From assembly GCF_000166195.2 (NCBI RefSeq), contig NZ_CM001403.1:3490432-3554431 (forward strand): a stretch of 64,000 bases of DNA. Reading direction: 5' to 3'. The notes beneath the pieces were generated by a model, which saw only the letters and a program-made list of their open reading frames with translations, searched no databases and had not been told where the DNA came from. The DNA comes from Mucilaginibacter paludis DSM 18603. Its GTDB lineage: Bacteria > Bacteroidota > Bacteroidia > Sphingobacteriales > Sphingobacteriaceae. A program made the position numbers and the translations under genes. How positions within the stretch are numbered: position 1 is the stretch's first letter; each line of letters begins with the position of its first letter. Positions 35,695 through 45,155 of the stretch are shown piece after piece.

Positions 35695-36270
35695 CTACAG
35701 GATACTTTCGGCAATAAAAATAAAGGGATTATTAAATTGCAGGCTGAACAGACCATTGACCAGGGTTCTGTACAGCTGATTGCCAACGTTTTCGAGCCCG
35801 GTGAATTGCAGGCCATCCGCCTCGCTCATTATCCTGATCGTTTCGCCGGCCGGTTTCCACTTACTGAAACCGCTTGTAACGGGGTAGATCTTTTCGTCGC
35901 GATGAAACAGCACAATGTTGATGTGGCTCGCGTAGCTCAAATAATCCTCCAATACCAAATCATCTGTTATTACATTAACTGCGGGGTAATTGTTGGCCAC
36001 CAGGTAATTTAATGCGGCCTGCGCCGGATGGTCGCTTCCGGCTGCGATGTATTTTATATCCGATTGATCTGTTGTGGATACCGTGCCCTCGCCAACCAGA
36101 GCATCATATTTAATACCAAAGGCATTCATACTTTCGGAGGTATCGATGGTAACTATCAGGGTTGGGCTCCATTCCAGCAGTTGCCCCAATAGTTCATCCG
36201 GGAAGTTATTCAGTCCTAAAACTAATAATGCCGGTTCCTGCTTTTCGCGAATGATGTGATGAGAAGACAT
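35695..36270 (-). CDS. Thiamine pyrophosphokinase-like protein lacking catalytic motifs
   Basis: This 191-residue protein starts MSSHHIIREKQEPALLVLG and continues ELLGQLLEWSP, closely resembling the N-terminus of Bacteroidota thiamine pyrophosphokinases. The catalytic signatures have decayed, however: the usual GDFD following LGIKIDVLLGD reads YDALVGEGT, and the conserved RRxDHTL region reads TDDLVLEDYLS. The C-terminal thiamine-binding part is shortened and changed. It is therefore probably not an active TPK, and may bind a ligand or be a relic under selection. It stands alone between the M61 and gmd genes. Confidence 0.72.
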   Translation of the reverse strand: MSSHHIIREKQEPALLVLGLNNFPDELLGQLLEWSPTLIVTIDTSESMNAFGIKYDALVGEGTVSTTDQSDIKYIAAGSDHPAQAALNYLVANNYPAVNVITDDLVLEDYLSYASHINIVLFHRDEKIYPVTSGFSKWKPAGETIRIMSEADGLQFTGLENVGNQLYRTLVNGLFSLQFNNPFIFIAESIL

Positions 36271-36433
36271 TTTTATGAATGTGCAAATAAATTAATATGC
36301 AAATGTGCAGATTTACTTTTAATGTGCTAATCAATTAAATATATGTCGCTTTTATTGGCGCCTTTGCGTGACTCATTTATAATTCTCATAAGCAATCAAA
36401 TTCTTAACTGATCACATTGTGCTTGCTCCACGG

Positions 36434-37570
36434 TTATTCAAAATAATTATGCGTTGTAAACCCACCGGCTTTTAAAAACTCGTCTTTTTTAACCAATTGC
36501 AAATCGGAAGCCATCATATCCGTTACCAATTCGTCCAGATCGTATTGGGGATGCCAGTTTAATTGTTGCTTCGCCTTTGCCGGGTCGCCTACCAGCAGGT
36601 CAACCTCGGTTGGCCGGTAATATCGCGGATCAACCCTCACCACGGTTTGCCCAAAGCGTAAGGTATCGGGTTTAAGGCCGAGTGAAATGAGTTTATCTTC
36701 GTCCATATCAATCACCACACCTTTTTCGCTGGCGTCCCTCCCGCTAAATTCAATTTCAATACCAATCTCAAAAAAACACATCCGTACAAAATCGCGTACG
36801 GTGGTGGTAATACCGGTAGCTATCACAAAATCTTCGGGTTGCTCTTGCTGCAGCATCAGCCACATGGCCTCTACATAATCTTTGGCATGGCCCCAATCGC
36901 GGCGGGCAGATAGGTTACCCAGGTAAAGGCAATCCTGTACGCCAAATCCAATTTTTGCCGTGGCCCTGGTAATTTTACGGGTTACAAAGGTTTCGCCGCG
37001 CAGCGGGCTTTCGTGGTTAAACAAAATGCCGTTGCAGGCAAACAAGTTATAGGCCTCGCGATAGTTAACGATGATCCAGTAACCGTATAGTTTAGCTACC
37101 GCATAAGGAGAGCGCGGATAAAAAGGCGTGGTTTCACTTTGTGGCACAGCTTGAACCAGGCCATACAATTCGGAGGTAGAGGCCTGGTAAATTTTTGTTT
37201 TCGCCGTGAGGTTCAATAACCTAATCGCCTCTAAAATTCTTAGTACGCCAATGCCATCGGCATTAGCGGTATACTCTGGCATATCAAAGCTTACCTTAAC
37301 ATGGCTCATGGCAGCCAGGTTATAAATCTCGTCGGGCTGAATTTCCTGGATCAGGCGAATCAGGTTGGTAGAATCGGTAAGGTCGCCGTAATGGAGTTTA
37401 AAGTTCAGGCCTGCCACATGCTGATCATGATATAGATGATCTATTCTTTCGGTATTGATCAATGACGACCGGCGCTTCAGGCCGTGTACTTCATAACCTT
37501 TGTTTAACAGAAATTCGGCTAAGTAGGCGCCGTCCTGGCCGGTAATGCCTGTAATTAATGCTTTCTTCAT
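36434..37570 (-). CDS. gmd: GDP-mannose 4,6-dehydratase
   Basis: This 378-residue short-chain dehydratase converts GDP-mannose to GDP-4-keto-6-deoxymannose, the precursor of GDP-fucose and GDP-rhamnose in surface polysaccharides. The NADP-binding [12 protein letters not shown] (8-19), R-rich HGLKRRSS, the STSELYG threonine/glutamate region and the YAVAK catalytic pair are intact; [16 protein letters not shown] is the Gmd signature. No fucose synthase gene is adjacent; the nearest sugar-nucleotide gene is rfbA about 0.5 kb upstream on the same strand, behind a repeat spacer. Confidence 0.97.
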   Translation of the reverse strand: MKKALITGITGQDGAYLAEFLLNKGYEVHGLKRRSSLINTERIDHLYHDQHVAGLNFKLHYGDLTDSTNLIRLIQEIQPDEIYNLAAMSHVKVSFDMPEYTANADGIGVLRILEAIRLLNLTAKTKIYQASTSELYGLVQAVPQSETTPFYPRSPYAVAKLYGYWIIVNYREAYNLFACNGILFNHESPLRGETFVTRKITRATAKIGFGVQDCLYLGNLSARRDWGHAKDYVEAMWLMLQQEQPEDFVIATGITTTVRDFVRMCFFEIGIEIEFSGRDASEKGVVIDMDEDKLISLGLKPDTLRFGQTVVRVDPRYYRPTEVDLLVGDPAKAKQQLNWHPQYDLDELVTDMMASDLQLVKKDEFLKAGGFTTHNYFE

Positions 37571-38106
37571 AAATAACCTAATCTACTATCGAGTACTTAA
37601 TCTTAAGCCTGAGTCCGGAGTTTTGAGCCAGTTTCGTTTATCAACAATAATTTTAATTCATTATCCCTGGCCGTTAACCTAACATTTGTTATAGGCTAAG
37701 ATACTTACCTATAACGACGCCTCCTTAAATTGCTGATTATCAGCGCGTGTATTTCGCTCCAATAATCAGTATTCTTAATTTTGAGCATCGGCCTGCTCAA
37801 TAGCCGCAGGGGCTGTTACTTTTGTCTTGACATAAAAGTAACCAAAAAGTCAAGACTGCCCGATCCTTCCACCCACGAGGCCAACTCCCGTCCCGGCGTG
37901 CAGTCAGGCCATTGCCCGCTTTTGCCTGTGCTCTAATAATTACAGCAGGTTCGAACGTCATCCCTGTTTTTTTAGGCTGGCCGGATCGGTTTCTTATAAC
38001 AAAGCTCCGTAATTGCTCCCCGAAATTGGATAATTTCATGTAATAGAAGCAGCTACGGAGCTCAAAATATATTTTCAATGGCTAACTAACAGTTGTTTGC
38101 TGCCAA
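37571..38106 (-). repeat. Gene-free spacer with composite intergenic repeat, copy D
   Basis: Reads (plus strand) GCTGATTATCAGCGCG (37730s), AATCAGTATTCTTAAT, CATCGGCCTGCTCAATAGCC (the site corresponding to the intron insertion, unoccupied here), GTCTTGACATAAAAGTAACC / GTCAAGACTGCCCGATCC, and CCCGGCGTGCAGTC, ending near 37985. A second inverted pair AGCTCCGTA (38003-38011) and TACGGAGCT (38054-38062), with a 42-base loop, lies between it and the rfbA stop and might act as a weak terminator. Confidence 0.7.
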
Positions 38107-38979
38107 TTAAAATTTCTTCTTTTTTAACAATTTTAACAAATATTGGCCATATCCGCTTTTAACCAAAGGAGCGGCAATTTTTTCCAGTTGAGCTTCATCA
38201 ATAAAGCCCATGCGATAGGCAACCTCTTCAATACAACCAATCTTCATGCCCTGGCGCTCTTCAATTACCTGTACAAACTGCCCGGCCTGCATTAGTGATG
38301 CAAAGGTACCGGTATCTAACCAGGCTGTGCCACGACTTAAAATACCAACTTTTAATTTTCCGTTTTTAAGATAGACTTTGTTAACATCGGTAATCTCGTA
38401 CTCGCCCCTTGCAGACATCGGGATATTTTTGGCTATCTCGACAACGGAGTTATCATAAAAATATAACCCTGGAACTGCATAATCAGATTTTGGTTCCAAT
38501 GGCTTTTCTTCGATTGATAAGGCATTGTTATCTTTATCAAATTCCACTACGCCATAACGCTCCGGATCCGAAACCTGGTAAGCAAAAACCAATCCGCCAT
38601 CCGGGTCATTACTGTGTTGGAGCAGATGAGAAAGACCGTCACCGTAAAAAATATTATCGCCTAATATCAAAGCAACCTTATCGTCTCCAATAAAATCGGC
38701 ACCGATAACAAACGCCTGCGCCAACCCGTTAGGCTCCGCCTGTACAGCGTATTTAAATGAGCAACCCAGACTGAATCCGTCGCCCAATAATTTTTCAAAG
38801 TGGGGTAAATCATGAGGCGTTGAAATGATCAGGATTTCTTTGATCCCGGCAAGCATCAACACAGAAAGCGGGTAATAGATCATCGGTTTATCGTAAACCG
38901 GCATCAACTGCTTACTAACGGCTAAAGTTAGGGGATGCAACCTTGTTCCCGATCCCCCGGCAAGTATAATTCCTTTCAA
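38107..38979 (-). CDS. rfbA: Glucose-1-phosphate thymidylyltransferase
   Basis: This enzyme forms dTDP-glucose from dTTP and glucose 1-phosphate, the first step of dTDP-rhamnose synthesis for surface polysaccharides. At 290 residues it has normal RmlA length. The nucleotide-binding [11 protein letters not shown] (8-18) and [11 protein letters not shown] are complete, as are [11 protein letters not shown] and [16 protein letters not shown]. The other rml genes are not nearby. Located upstream of gmd but separated by a repeat spacer, so probably a separate transcript. Confidence 0.97.
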   Translation of the reverse strand: MKGIILAGGSGTRLHPLTLAVSKQLMPVYDKPMIYYPLSVLMLAGIKEILIISTPHDLPHFEKLLGDGFSLGCSFKYAVQAEPNGLAQAFVIGADFIGDDKVALILGDNIFYGDGLSHLLQHSNDPDGGLVFAYQVSDPERYGVVEFDKDNNALSIEEKPLEPKSDYAVPGLYFYDNSVVEIAKNIPMSARGEYEITDVNKVYLKNGKLKVGILSRGTAWLDTGTFASLMQAGQFVQVIEERQGMKIGCIEEVAYRMGFIDEAQLEKIAAPLVKSGYGQYLLKLLKKKKF

Positions 38980-39037
38980 TTTTCAAGATTTATATGAGTG
39001 GTTTGCAATAATATCAATTAACATCAAAACAGGCAGC

Positions 39038-39601
39038 CTACATTCCAGAAACCTGGTTTTCTAACTCGGCATACCATTCCTGTCCGTATTTTCGGATAAG
39101 CGGACCTTTTAAAAATTCGTGTACGCGTACCTGCAACTCGTCACCAAAGGTACATGCCGGGCTGCAAATACTCCAGCGGTCGTAATTCAATACGTCAAAC
39201 TCCGGGTATGCGGTAACACGAATGGGGTACAAATGACAAGAAATGGGCTTTTGCCAGTCCACAGCGCCATTTTCCCAGGCCTTTTCAATGGCGCATTTGG
39301 TAATCCCGTTTTCCCAGATCACGTAGGCGCACTCTTTATTGATGTCTACGCAAGGTGTAGTATAATCACCTTCAAAATCGGTTACATAGGTGCCCACCTC
39401 CTCAACGGTCGCTATTCCTTTAGCCGTCATGAAGGGTTTTACTTTGGGGTATATCTCATTTAAAATATCAAGTTCCGCAGCTTCCAGCGGCGCGCCCGAA
39501 TCGCCTTCGAGGCAGCAGGCACCCTTGCACTTGTTAAGATTACACACAAAATTCTCTCTCACAACATCTTCATGCACCAGCGTGCTTTGAACTTCAATCA
39601 T
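39038..39601 (-). CDS. DUF3109-family cysteine-rich protein
   Basis: This 187-residue protein carries conserved-looking cysteines in NKCKGACCLEGDSG, CVDINKECAYVI, KCAIEKA, SCHLYPIR and SICSPACTFG. Eight or more cysteines in this arrangement (CxxxCC near the start, C-H-LYP later) define DUF3109 and resemble the YkgJ-type CxxC zinc/iron-binding proteins. A metal cluster is likely; the function is unknown. Its ATG directly abuts the stop of the DUF3108 gene... the order on the minus strand is DUF2480, DUF3108, DUF3109, forming an operon. Confidence 0.88.
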   Translation of the reverse strand: MIEVQSTLVHEDVVRENFVCNLNKCKGACCLEGDSGAPLEAAELDILNEIYPKVKPFMTAKGIATVEEVGTYVTDFEGDYTTPCVDINKECAYVIWENGITKCAIEKAWENGAVDWQKPISCHLYPIRVTAYPEFDVLNYDRWSICSPACTFGDELQVRVHEFLKGPLIRKYGQEWYAELENQVSGM

Positions 39602-40372
39602 TTATTGATTATTTAAGGGATATTTTAAGCCTTTTGCTTCAACCAGATCCATGGTGAGGCTACCAACAATTACTTCAACCTGAGCCTTTACCGGTATCCG
39701 GTTTTTATCGTCAGTAATCCAAAGATAAAACTTACTATCCTTTCTGAAAATATTACCAGGAATAATTTCGGGATTAAATTTCAGGCAGTTAAATTTACCC
39801 ATGGAGCAGTCAACGGTTTCTTTACCTATATAGGTTATGGTGAGAGCCTGAATCTTATCTTCTAAAAAGTAATGAAACACTAATTTCTCGCCAATTTTCA
39901 CTTTCGACATATCCAGGCAGCGCGCATAAAAATAAGCCGACGGAAAATCAAACACCTTGCCGGTAAATGGATACACACCTTTAGTAGCTGTAATTTTGTT
40001 ATCGTCGTGATTAAAGGTAATATCATCGCTATGCCTGTATTTGCCTTCACGGCGATTCTCTTTATAGCGGTAGGGCAGTAAGGTATTGCAGTCGATATAT
40101 GATTCGTACCGGTTGCGCACTTTGTAAAAAATATCAAAGGTACCGGTAGTTCTTCCATCGGCTATAATATGATAGCTTGGTTTACCATCAAATTTAATAT
40201 CGCCATTAAGCACCTGCAGTTCAGCCTCGGCAGCGGTAAAAATTCCGTACTTTAACTTGTAATGCAAATGTTCCCCCGGTTGGAACGATGATGTTGCGTC
40301 TTTAGGTAGCTCTTGGGCACCGGCATTGATGCTGATAAGTGCAGTTAAAAAAAACAAAAACAAATATTTCAT
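39602..40372 (-). CDS. DUF3108-family exported protein
   Basis: This 256-residue protein has a signal peptide (1-19, ending NAGA) and a beta-rich mature domain (FQPGEHLHYKLKYGIFTAAEA near the start, MDLVEAKGLKYP near the end). This is DUF3108, a periplasmic LolA-like half-barrel family of unknown role. It is cotranscribed with DUF2480 (33 bases upstream) and directly adjoins DUF3109 with no spacer. Confidence 0.88.
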   Translation of the reverse strand: MKYLFLFFLTALISINAGAQELPKDATSSFQPGEHLHYKLKYGIFTAAEAELQVLNGDIKFDGKPSYHIIADGRTTGTFDIFYKVRNRYESYIDCNTLLPYRYKENRREGKYRHSDDITFNHDDNKITATKGVYPFTGKVFDFPSAYFYARCLDMSKVKIGEKLVFHYFLEDKIQALTITYIGKETVDCSMGKFNCLKFNPEIIPGNIFRKDSKFYLWITDDKNRIPVKAQVEVIVGSLTMDLVEAKGLKYPLNNQ

Positions 40373-40405
40373 ACAGCACTTATTACAAAAAGCAATCCAA
40401 AATTA

Positions 40406-40921
40406 TTAATCTCTTCGTTTATAGATCGGTACCGTTGAGCAAGGCTCACCATACATTAAACTTTTTACTACGGCAGTTAGCCTTTTTGTTAACTCCACAT
40501 AAGCCGATTCTGGAACGTGTATATCTCCGCATCCCTTAATTACAACACGCTGGTCGCGATATTGTTCAACATCTAAAGCATACATTGCTTTTTCGAACAA
40601 TACAGTCTCTAAGGTAGCTAAATCGCCAAAAACAACTTCGCGGGCATAAGGAGCCATCCTGTTTGCCAGCAACATATAGGCCCAGGTAGGTACAATGGCA
40701 TCAGCAGTGCAGGTAAGGGCCACGTTTTTATCCTGGTATTGCTGCCAGTTATGAGTTTTAACAAACTCGCGGAAATCTTTTTCACGAAGCATCAGGCCCA
40801 TAAAAAGATTTTCTTTGATATCGTAAACCACACGCTCACCCGGTGGGTAAAAACTTGCCGGGTCAAGGCTAACCAAACCGCTTTGGGCAACCTTATTTAC
40901 TATTTCTTCCTGGATATCCAT
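40406..40921 (-). CDS. DUF2480-family protein
   Basis: This 171-residue cytoplasmic protein is restricted to Bacteroidota. Recognisable features are the N-terminal NKVAQSGLVSLDPASFYP, the middle KNVALTCTADAIVPTWAYM, and the C-terminal VIKGCGDIHVPESAYVELT. The function is unknown. It is the first gene of the DUF2480-DUF3108-DUF3109 unit, with a TAATTTTG box 50 bases upstream. Confidence 0.88.
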   Translation of the reverse strand: MDIQEEIVNKVAQSGLVSLDPASFYPPGERVVYDIKENLFMGLMLREKDFREFVKTHNWQQYQDKNVALTCTADAIVPTWAYMLLANRMAPYAREVVFGDLATLETVLFEKAMYALDVEQYRDQRVVIKGCGDIHVPESAYVELTKRLTAVVKSLMYGEPCSTVPIYKRRD

Positions 40922-40971
40922 TTTCTATTAAACAAAAAATCCGGAAAAGGTTTAATTACCAATCCCGGATA

Positions 40972-40979
40972 CAAAATTA
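40972..40979 (-). promoter_or_regulatory. Bacteroidota -7 box of the DUF2480 operon
   Basis: The minus strand reads TAATTTTG (TAnnTTTG) 50 bases before the DUF2480 ATG, just after the end of the peptidyl-prolyl isomerase gene. This suggests an independent transcript. Confidence 0.4.
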
Positions 40980-40990
40980 CTTAAATATTG

Positions 40991-43105
40991 TTACAGAACC
41001 TTAGCTCTGTAATCTTTGACATTCGCCTTATTTTTCAAAGCCTCTAATATGCCACCTTCTGCTCTTTGAAGTAAAATCTGGCCTATTTGTTCTTTCTGGC
41101 GTAGCGCATTGTTTAAAGGCGCAGGATTTAAAAAGCTATCCACAACATAAACATATACGCCTCTATCGCCTTCTATAACCTTTGATACCTTATTAGGCTG
41201 CGAACCGAATATGGCGCCAATCAATTTATTTTCCTGTCCTGCTCCCGGAACAATAGGGTTAGCAAAAACAATGTTTTGTACCGGCGTAACTTGCGTATTT
41301 GATTTTTGAGCAACCTGATCAATAGTTGAAGATCCATTTGTTGCAGCCTGTAATTTAGGAGCAAGTTGCTTAGCCTTGGCAATATTTAAAACCGCAGGTT
41401 GTATTTGTTTTTTAACTGCCTCTAAAGATAAAACACCTTTAGGTTTAATTTCGGTTAATTGAGCGATAACATATTCGTTACCTGGTTCGTAAACCTGGTC
41501 TGTAAAGTCACCTTTATCAGCCTTAAATGCCCAGCGTACCAAATCGCGGATATTATCCAAGCCTGGGGCTGATGAAGCTAAGCCATTTAAATCTTCGGCT
41601 GTTTTTTTGGTCAAGCCTGCCTTTTTAACTTCTTCGTCAAAGTTATTTTTGTTTAACGATCCTAAAAATGCCTGAGCTTTAGAGTAAGCTGCTGATTTAG
41701 TTTTGCTGCTTGGCTCAAGCGGTTTATCAACAACAGCTACTTTAACTACTTTTGATGATCCTTTTTGATCTAAAATTTCAATCAGGTGGACACCATATTG
41801 TGAAGTAACAATTTTAATGTCTCCTTTTTTGCCGTTAAATACCGCATCTTCAAAAACAGGGATCATGGATCCGCGTGCAAAAGTTCCCAGATCGCCGCCT
41901 TTAACAGCCGATCCTTTATCGATAGAGTTTAGCGGGGCTAACTCGGCAAAAGTTTTTTTACCGCTTTGGATCAGTTTTTTTAATGAATCGGCTTTGGCAA
42001 CTGCTTTTTCAGGGCTCCCTTCGGCTTGTATACTGATCAGGATATGACGAGCCTTAACAGAATCAGGGCTAAAACGTGAATCAACCAATTTGGCTACTTT
42101 ATAGTAACCGTTTGAAAAATACGGTCCGTAAGTAAATCCTTTAGATGCGTTAAGCATCAATGAATCTATCTGCGGATCAAGTTGTCCTTTTTTCTGATAG
42201 ATTAACGGCGTTTTGCTTTCTGCATTAACAGCTACAAATAACGAATCGTCAGTGGCCGCTTTAAACTCGGGTATTAATTTGGTGATCTGCTCTTTTACGG
42301 CAGCAGAGTCGTCTTTAGATGGCGATGCATCAAAAGCAACATATGCAAGGCTTCTTAACTCCTGTTGATTTTTAAATTGTTTTTTATGTTCATCATAATA
42401 ACTTTTATAATCATCATCAGTAAGGGTTATCTTGTTATCAGGTATAGAAGCATAATCAAGGGCTACATATTTAAAGTTAACCAGTTTATTTTTGGCTTCG
42501 TAATCATCTTTAGCATCAAGGCTGTTTACATACAAACCATTTTTTACAAGGGTTATGTATTTTTCAATCTTTTTGCCCTCAATCATCTGGGTAACAAAAT
42601 TTGCCCAGGTAGCTTTAATCGGATCGTCGGCCTTGGCCACTCTCAGTCTGCCTAAAAACTCGTTTAACGCGCTTCTGTCAAACTGACCGGTTTGCTGGTT
42701 GCCAAAATTTTGCAGGATTAACTGATTAGGGGTAGGGCCGCTGATCATGTCCTTGGTTTCGTCAACACCAACTACCAAACCTAATTTATCAATTTCTTTT
42801 TGAAGGATAAGCTGGCTTACCGTTTGGCTCCAGGTGGTTTCCTGGATGTAGCTTGTAATTTGAGGGTTAATAGCACCCTGGCCTGATTGCTGCTTAAAGT
42901 TTGCCGTGTTTTGATCAACCTTTTTATCAAAGTCGTCTTTCTTTATTTTTTCGCCGTCAACCTCGCCAACATCGTTAGCCGAACCGTTAAAATACGACTT
43001 GCCATACTGAACTACTTCGGTTGCAATAAAAGCAAAAAGCGCGAGGCCAATAATAGCAGCTACTATTTTTCCAAACCTTTCGCGCAAAAACCCCATTATA
43101 CCCAT
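40991..43105 (-). CDS. PpiD-like membrane-anchored peptidyl-prolyl isomerase
   Basis: This 704-residue periplasmic foldase for outer-membrane and secreted proteins is anchored by one N-terminal helix (about 12-31). A SurA_N-like domain (about 35-230) is followed by a parvulin rotamase domain (about 350-450: ARHILISIQ, KGGDLGTFARGSMIPVFEDA, VTSQYGVHLIEIL) and a second, probably inactive, parvulin-like domain. Its position next to, but divergent from, the disulfide-forming VKOR gene may be coincidental. Confidence 0.93.
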   Translation of the reverse strand: MGIMGFLRERFGKIVAAIIGLALFAFIATEVVQYGKSYFNGSANDVGEVDGEKIKKDDFDKKVDQNTANFKQQSGQGAINPQITSYIQETTWSQTVSQLILQKEIDKLGLVVGVDETKDMISGPTPNQLILQNFGNQQTGQFDRSALNEFLGRLRVAKADDPIKATWANFVTQMIEGKKIEKYITLVKNGLYVNSLDAKDDYEAKNKLVNFKYVALDYASIPDNKITLTDDDYKSYYDEHKKQFKNQQELRSLAYVAFDASPSKDDSAAVKEQITKLIPEFKAATDDSLFVAVNAESKTPLIYQKKGQLDPQIDSLMLNASKGFTYGPYFSNGYYKVAKLVDSRFSPDSVKARHILISIQAEGSPEKAVAKADSLKKLIQSGKKTFAELAPLNSIDKGSAVKGGDLGTFARGSMIPVFEDAVFNGKKGDIKIVTSQYGVHLIEILDQKGSSKVVKVAVVDKPLEPSSKTKSAAYSKAQAFLGSLNKNNFDEEVKKAGLTKKTAEDLNGLASSAPGLDNIRDLVRWAFKADKGDFTDQVYEPGNEYVIAQLTEIKPKGVLSLEAVKKQIQPAVLNIAKAKQLAPKLQAATNGSSTIDQVAQKSNTQVTPVQNIVFANPIVPGAGQENKLIGAIFGSQPNKVSKVIEGDRGVYVYVVDSFLNPAPLNNALRQKEQIGQILLQRAEGGILEALKNKANVKDYRAKVL

Positions 43106-43164
43106 ACAATATCTATATTTAAATTATTCAAAAGAGCGCGCAAGATACAACTTTTGGTAAAAAG

Positions 43165-43195
43165 TTTTATCAAAAAATTATTATCATTATATTTG
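43165..43195 (+). promoter_or_regulatory. Promoter of the VKOR-hevein peptide transcript
   Basis: TATATTTG (43188-43195) is a full match to TAnnTTTG. TTTT (43165-43168) stands exactly 19 bases upstream, where TTTG is expected for the -33 box. The VKOR ATG is 42 bases downstream. Confidence 0.5.
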
Positions 43196-43237
43196 GATTA
43201 AAAACAGTATAAAACATCTAAACTTTTAAAAGCACCT

Positions 43238-44818
43238 ATGGATAACACGATATTAACACTTGTTAAATTAATTAAAATCTTAAAAATTCGGATAAATATT
43301 GATACCGTACAGCAAGAATTAATCGAGCATCCAAATTACCCGAGTTTGTTATCTATAAGTGATTTTTTAACTGAGTACGGTGTTAAAAACATGTCTTATT
43401 ATTCGACTGTTAGTGATTTGGGCAATCTCGAAATCCCATACATAGCTCATTTAGTGTCTAACGATTTTGTTTTAGTTAAAGAATCCAGGAACGGCATGTT
43501 TAGTATTTTAGACAAGGATGGAAAAGACAAAAAAATAGCTATTGAAGAATTTTCCAAAGAGTTTTCAGGTGCTATTTTGATTGCTGAACCGTCGTCGGCT
43601 TCAGGAGATCCACAATACTTAAAGAACAAAATCAAATTCATTTACAATAAATTACATTTACCTACAACTATTTTCTTTTCTTCAATAATCCTATCATATT
43701 TATTATTGAGGAACAGCCCATTTTTTAATAATCTAACTTTACAAAATGAAATGCTGGTGGGTTATAAGCTTTTGGGGTTGTTTTTTTCAGTCCTTCTATT
43801 AATTCAGAGTATTGATTATAGTAATCCATTTATCGGCAAATTTTGCATCGGAACTATTACGAGCTGCAATTCTATATTGTCATCTAAAGCAGCAAAGGTA
43901 TTGGGAGGGACAATAAGTTTATCCGAAATAGGCTTCTTTTATTTTTTAGGTACCCTCTTGGTTTTTCTCTTAAATAGTAATTCAGGTCGAGTAGTTCAGT
44001 TTTTGTCAATAATGAATGTCATGTGTCTACCATTTACTTTTTACTCCATTTATTATCAAGGTGTTGTCGCCAAGCAATGGTGTACACTTTGTTGTTCAAT
44101 ACAAATTTTACTTTGGTTGGAATTTACACAACTTTACAGATATGTTTTACGTCCGCTCGATTCAGATATAAACAATAATTACTCTTTAATTAACTTGTTA
44201 CTATGTTTTATATTACCTATCTTGCTTTGGTCAATTTTAAAACCCTATTTGATTAAACTACAAGAAATAAAAAAAATCAAAGAAGATTTAAAGGCTTTTA
44301 AAGCTAATGAATATTTATTTGAAACGCTTCTGAAAAATCAAACAAGGTATAGGCTGCTTAACGAAGATGATTCCTTCATAATCGGGAATCCACAATCAAG
44401 TAATATAGTAACAATTATAACAAACCTTCATTGCGGTCCTTGTGCAAAAACACATAGTAAACTTGAAGAATGGATGTCCAAAGGGTTCATTGACTTTAAA
44501 CTTCAAATTATTTTTTTGGCCATTAAAAACAATCAAGAAAGCGAAGTTGTGGTGCGACACATGATAGATTTAACTACAAACAAAGAAAAGACTGTCGGTA
44601 TTCATGCATTAAACTACTGGTATAGTTTAGATAAGAAGAACTACAATATATTAATTGAAAGATTTCCAGTGGGCGATTTTGGTAAAACAACAGAAAAATT
44701 CGACAAACAACAAGAGTGGTGTAATCTAATCGAAATCGAGGTTACACCGACAATTTTAATAAACGGATATAAGTTACCCAAGCCATATCAAGTGGATGAC
44801 ATTAAATATTTTATTTAA
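43238..44818 (+). CDS. C39-like/VKOR/thioredoxin fusion: disulfide-forming membrane protein
   Basis: This 526-residue protein has three parts. Residues 1-115 resemble a C39 leader-peptidase fold, but the catalytic cysteine is absent (HPNYPSLLSISDFL) and the histidine site reads NDFVLV, so it is a non-cleaving C39-like domain. Residues ~140-340 are a VKOR membrane bundle with C203, C210 (GTITSCNSIL) and the C282-T-L-C285 pair. Residues ~380-526 are a thioredoxin domain with C399-G-P-C402 and a cis-proline in EVTPT. Such fusions oxidise cysteines in exported peptides. It lies 20 bases upstream of the first hevein-like precursor, so is dedicated to it. AT-rich, unlike the genes to its left. Confidence 0.92.
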   Translation: MDNTILTLVKLIKILKIRINIDTVQQELIEHPNYPSLLSISDFLTEYGVKNMSYYSTVSDLGNLEIPYIAHLVSNDFVLVKESRNGMFSILDKDGKDKKIAIEEFSKEFSGAILIAEPSSASGDPQYLKNKIKFIYNKLHLPTTIFFSSIILSYLLLRNSPFFNNLTLQNEMLVGYKLLGLFFSVLLLIQSIDYSNPFIGKFCIGTITSCNSILSSKAAKVLGGTISLSEIGFFYFLGTLLVFLLNSNSGRVVQFLSIMNVMCLPFTFYSIYYQGVVAKQWCTLCCSIQILLWLEFTQLYRYVLRPLDSDINNNYSLINLLLCFILPILLWSILKPYLIKLQEIKKIKEDLKAFKANEYLFETLLKNQTRYRLLNEDDSFIIGNPQSSNIVTIITNLHCGPCAKTHSKLEEWMSKGFIDFKLQIIFLAIKNNQESEVVVRHMIDLTTNKEKTVGIHALNYWYSLDKKNYNILIERFPVGDFGKTTEKFDKQQEWCNLIEIEVTPTILINGYKLPKPYQVDDIKYFI

Positions 44819-44838
44819 CACTTAAAACCATAAAAAAA

Positions 44839-45066
44839 ATGAATCAATTATCTAGAGATCAATTAAAGAGAGTTCTTGGAGGTGCTCAACAAACCTTAAA
44901 TTTATCATGTTCGGATGCTACGCCTTGTCCGCTTAATTTATGCTGTAGTTGGTTAGGTTATTGTGGCAGTACTTCTGACTATTGCATGGGAGCACCGGAG
45001 TCAGGCTACCCTGCTGGCTCTAGCTGTCCTTGCATAAGTGGCCCTTGTACGAAGTGTTTCGGGTAA
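44839..45066 (+). CDS. Double-glycine-leader precursor with hevein-like 10-Cys core (peptide 1)
   Basis: This precursor has 75 residues. The leader MNQLSRDQLKRVLGG fits the double-glycine class (L4-S5, L9, V12, G14-G15), so cleavage is expected after G15, leaving 60 residues. The core has ten cysteines (24, 30, 35, 36, 42, 49, 63, 65, 70, 73). The segment CPLNLCCSWLGYCGSTSDYC has the hevein signature CC-x5-C-x6-C, with chitin-binding positions S37, L39 (W38 beside it), Y41 and Y48 corresponding to hevein S19, W21, W23 and Y30. The first cysteine spacing is x5 rather than x8. It follows the VKOR-thioredoxin gene by 20 bases. A secreted disulfide-rich, chitin-binding (perhaps antifungal) peptide is inferred. 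Confidence 0.85.
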   Translation: MNQLSRDQLKRVLGGAQQTLNLSCSDATPCPLNLCCSWLGYCGSTSDYCMGAPESGYPAGSSCPCISGPCTKCFG

Positions 45067-45083
45067 ATAAATATCTTATATAG

Positions 45084-45125
45084 ATAGTAGGCTGTTTTAG
45101 GCAAGACCCTTTGATAGCCTACTAT
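45084..45125. terminator. Bidirectional terminator between peptide 1 and the HlyD-like gene
   Basis: ATAGTAGGCT (45084-45093) and AGCCTACTAT (45116-45125) are perfect 10-base complements with a 22-base loop. The hairpin sits between two convergent genes, 17 bases after the peptide stop and 30 bases from the HlyD-like stop. The loop is long and there is only a weak U tract. Confidence 0.5.
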
Positions 45126-45155
45126 TATGTGTCTTATTTATACCGCCCATGATAA

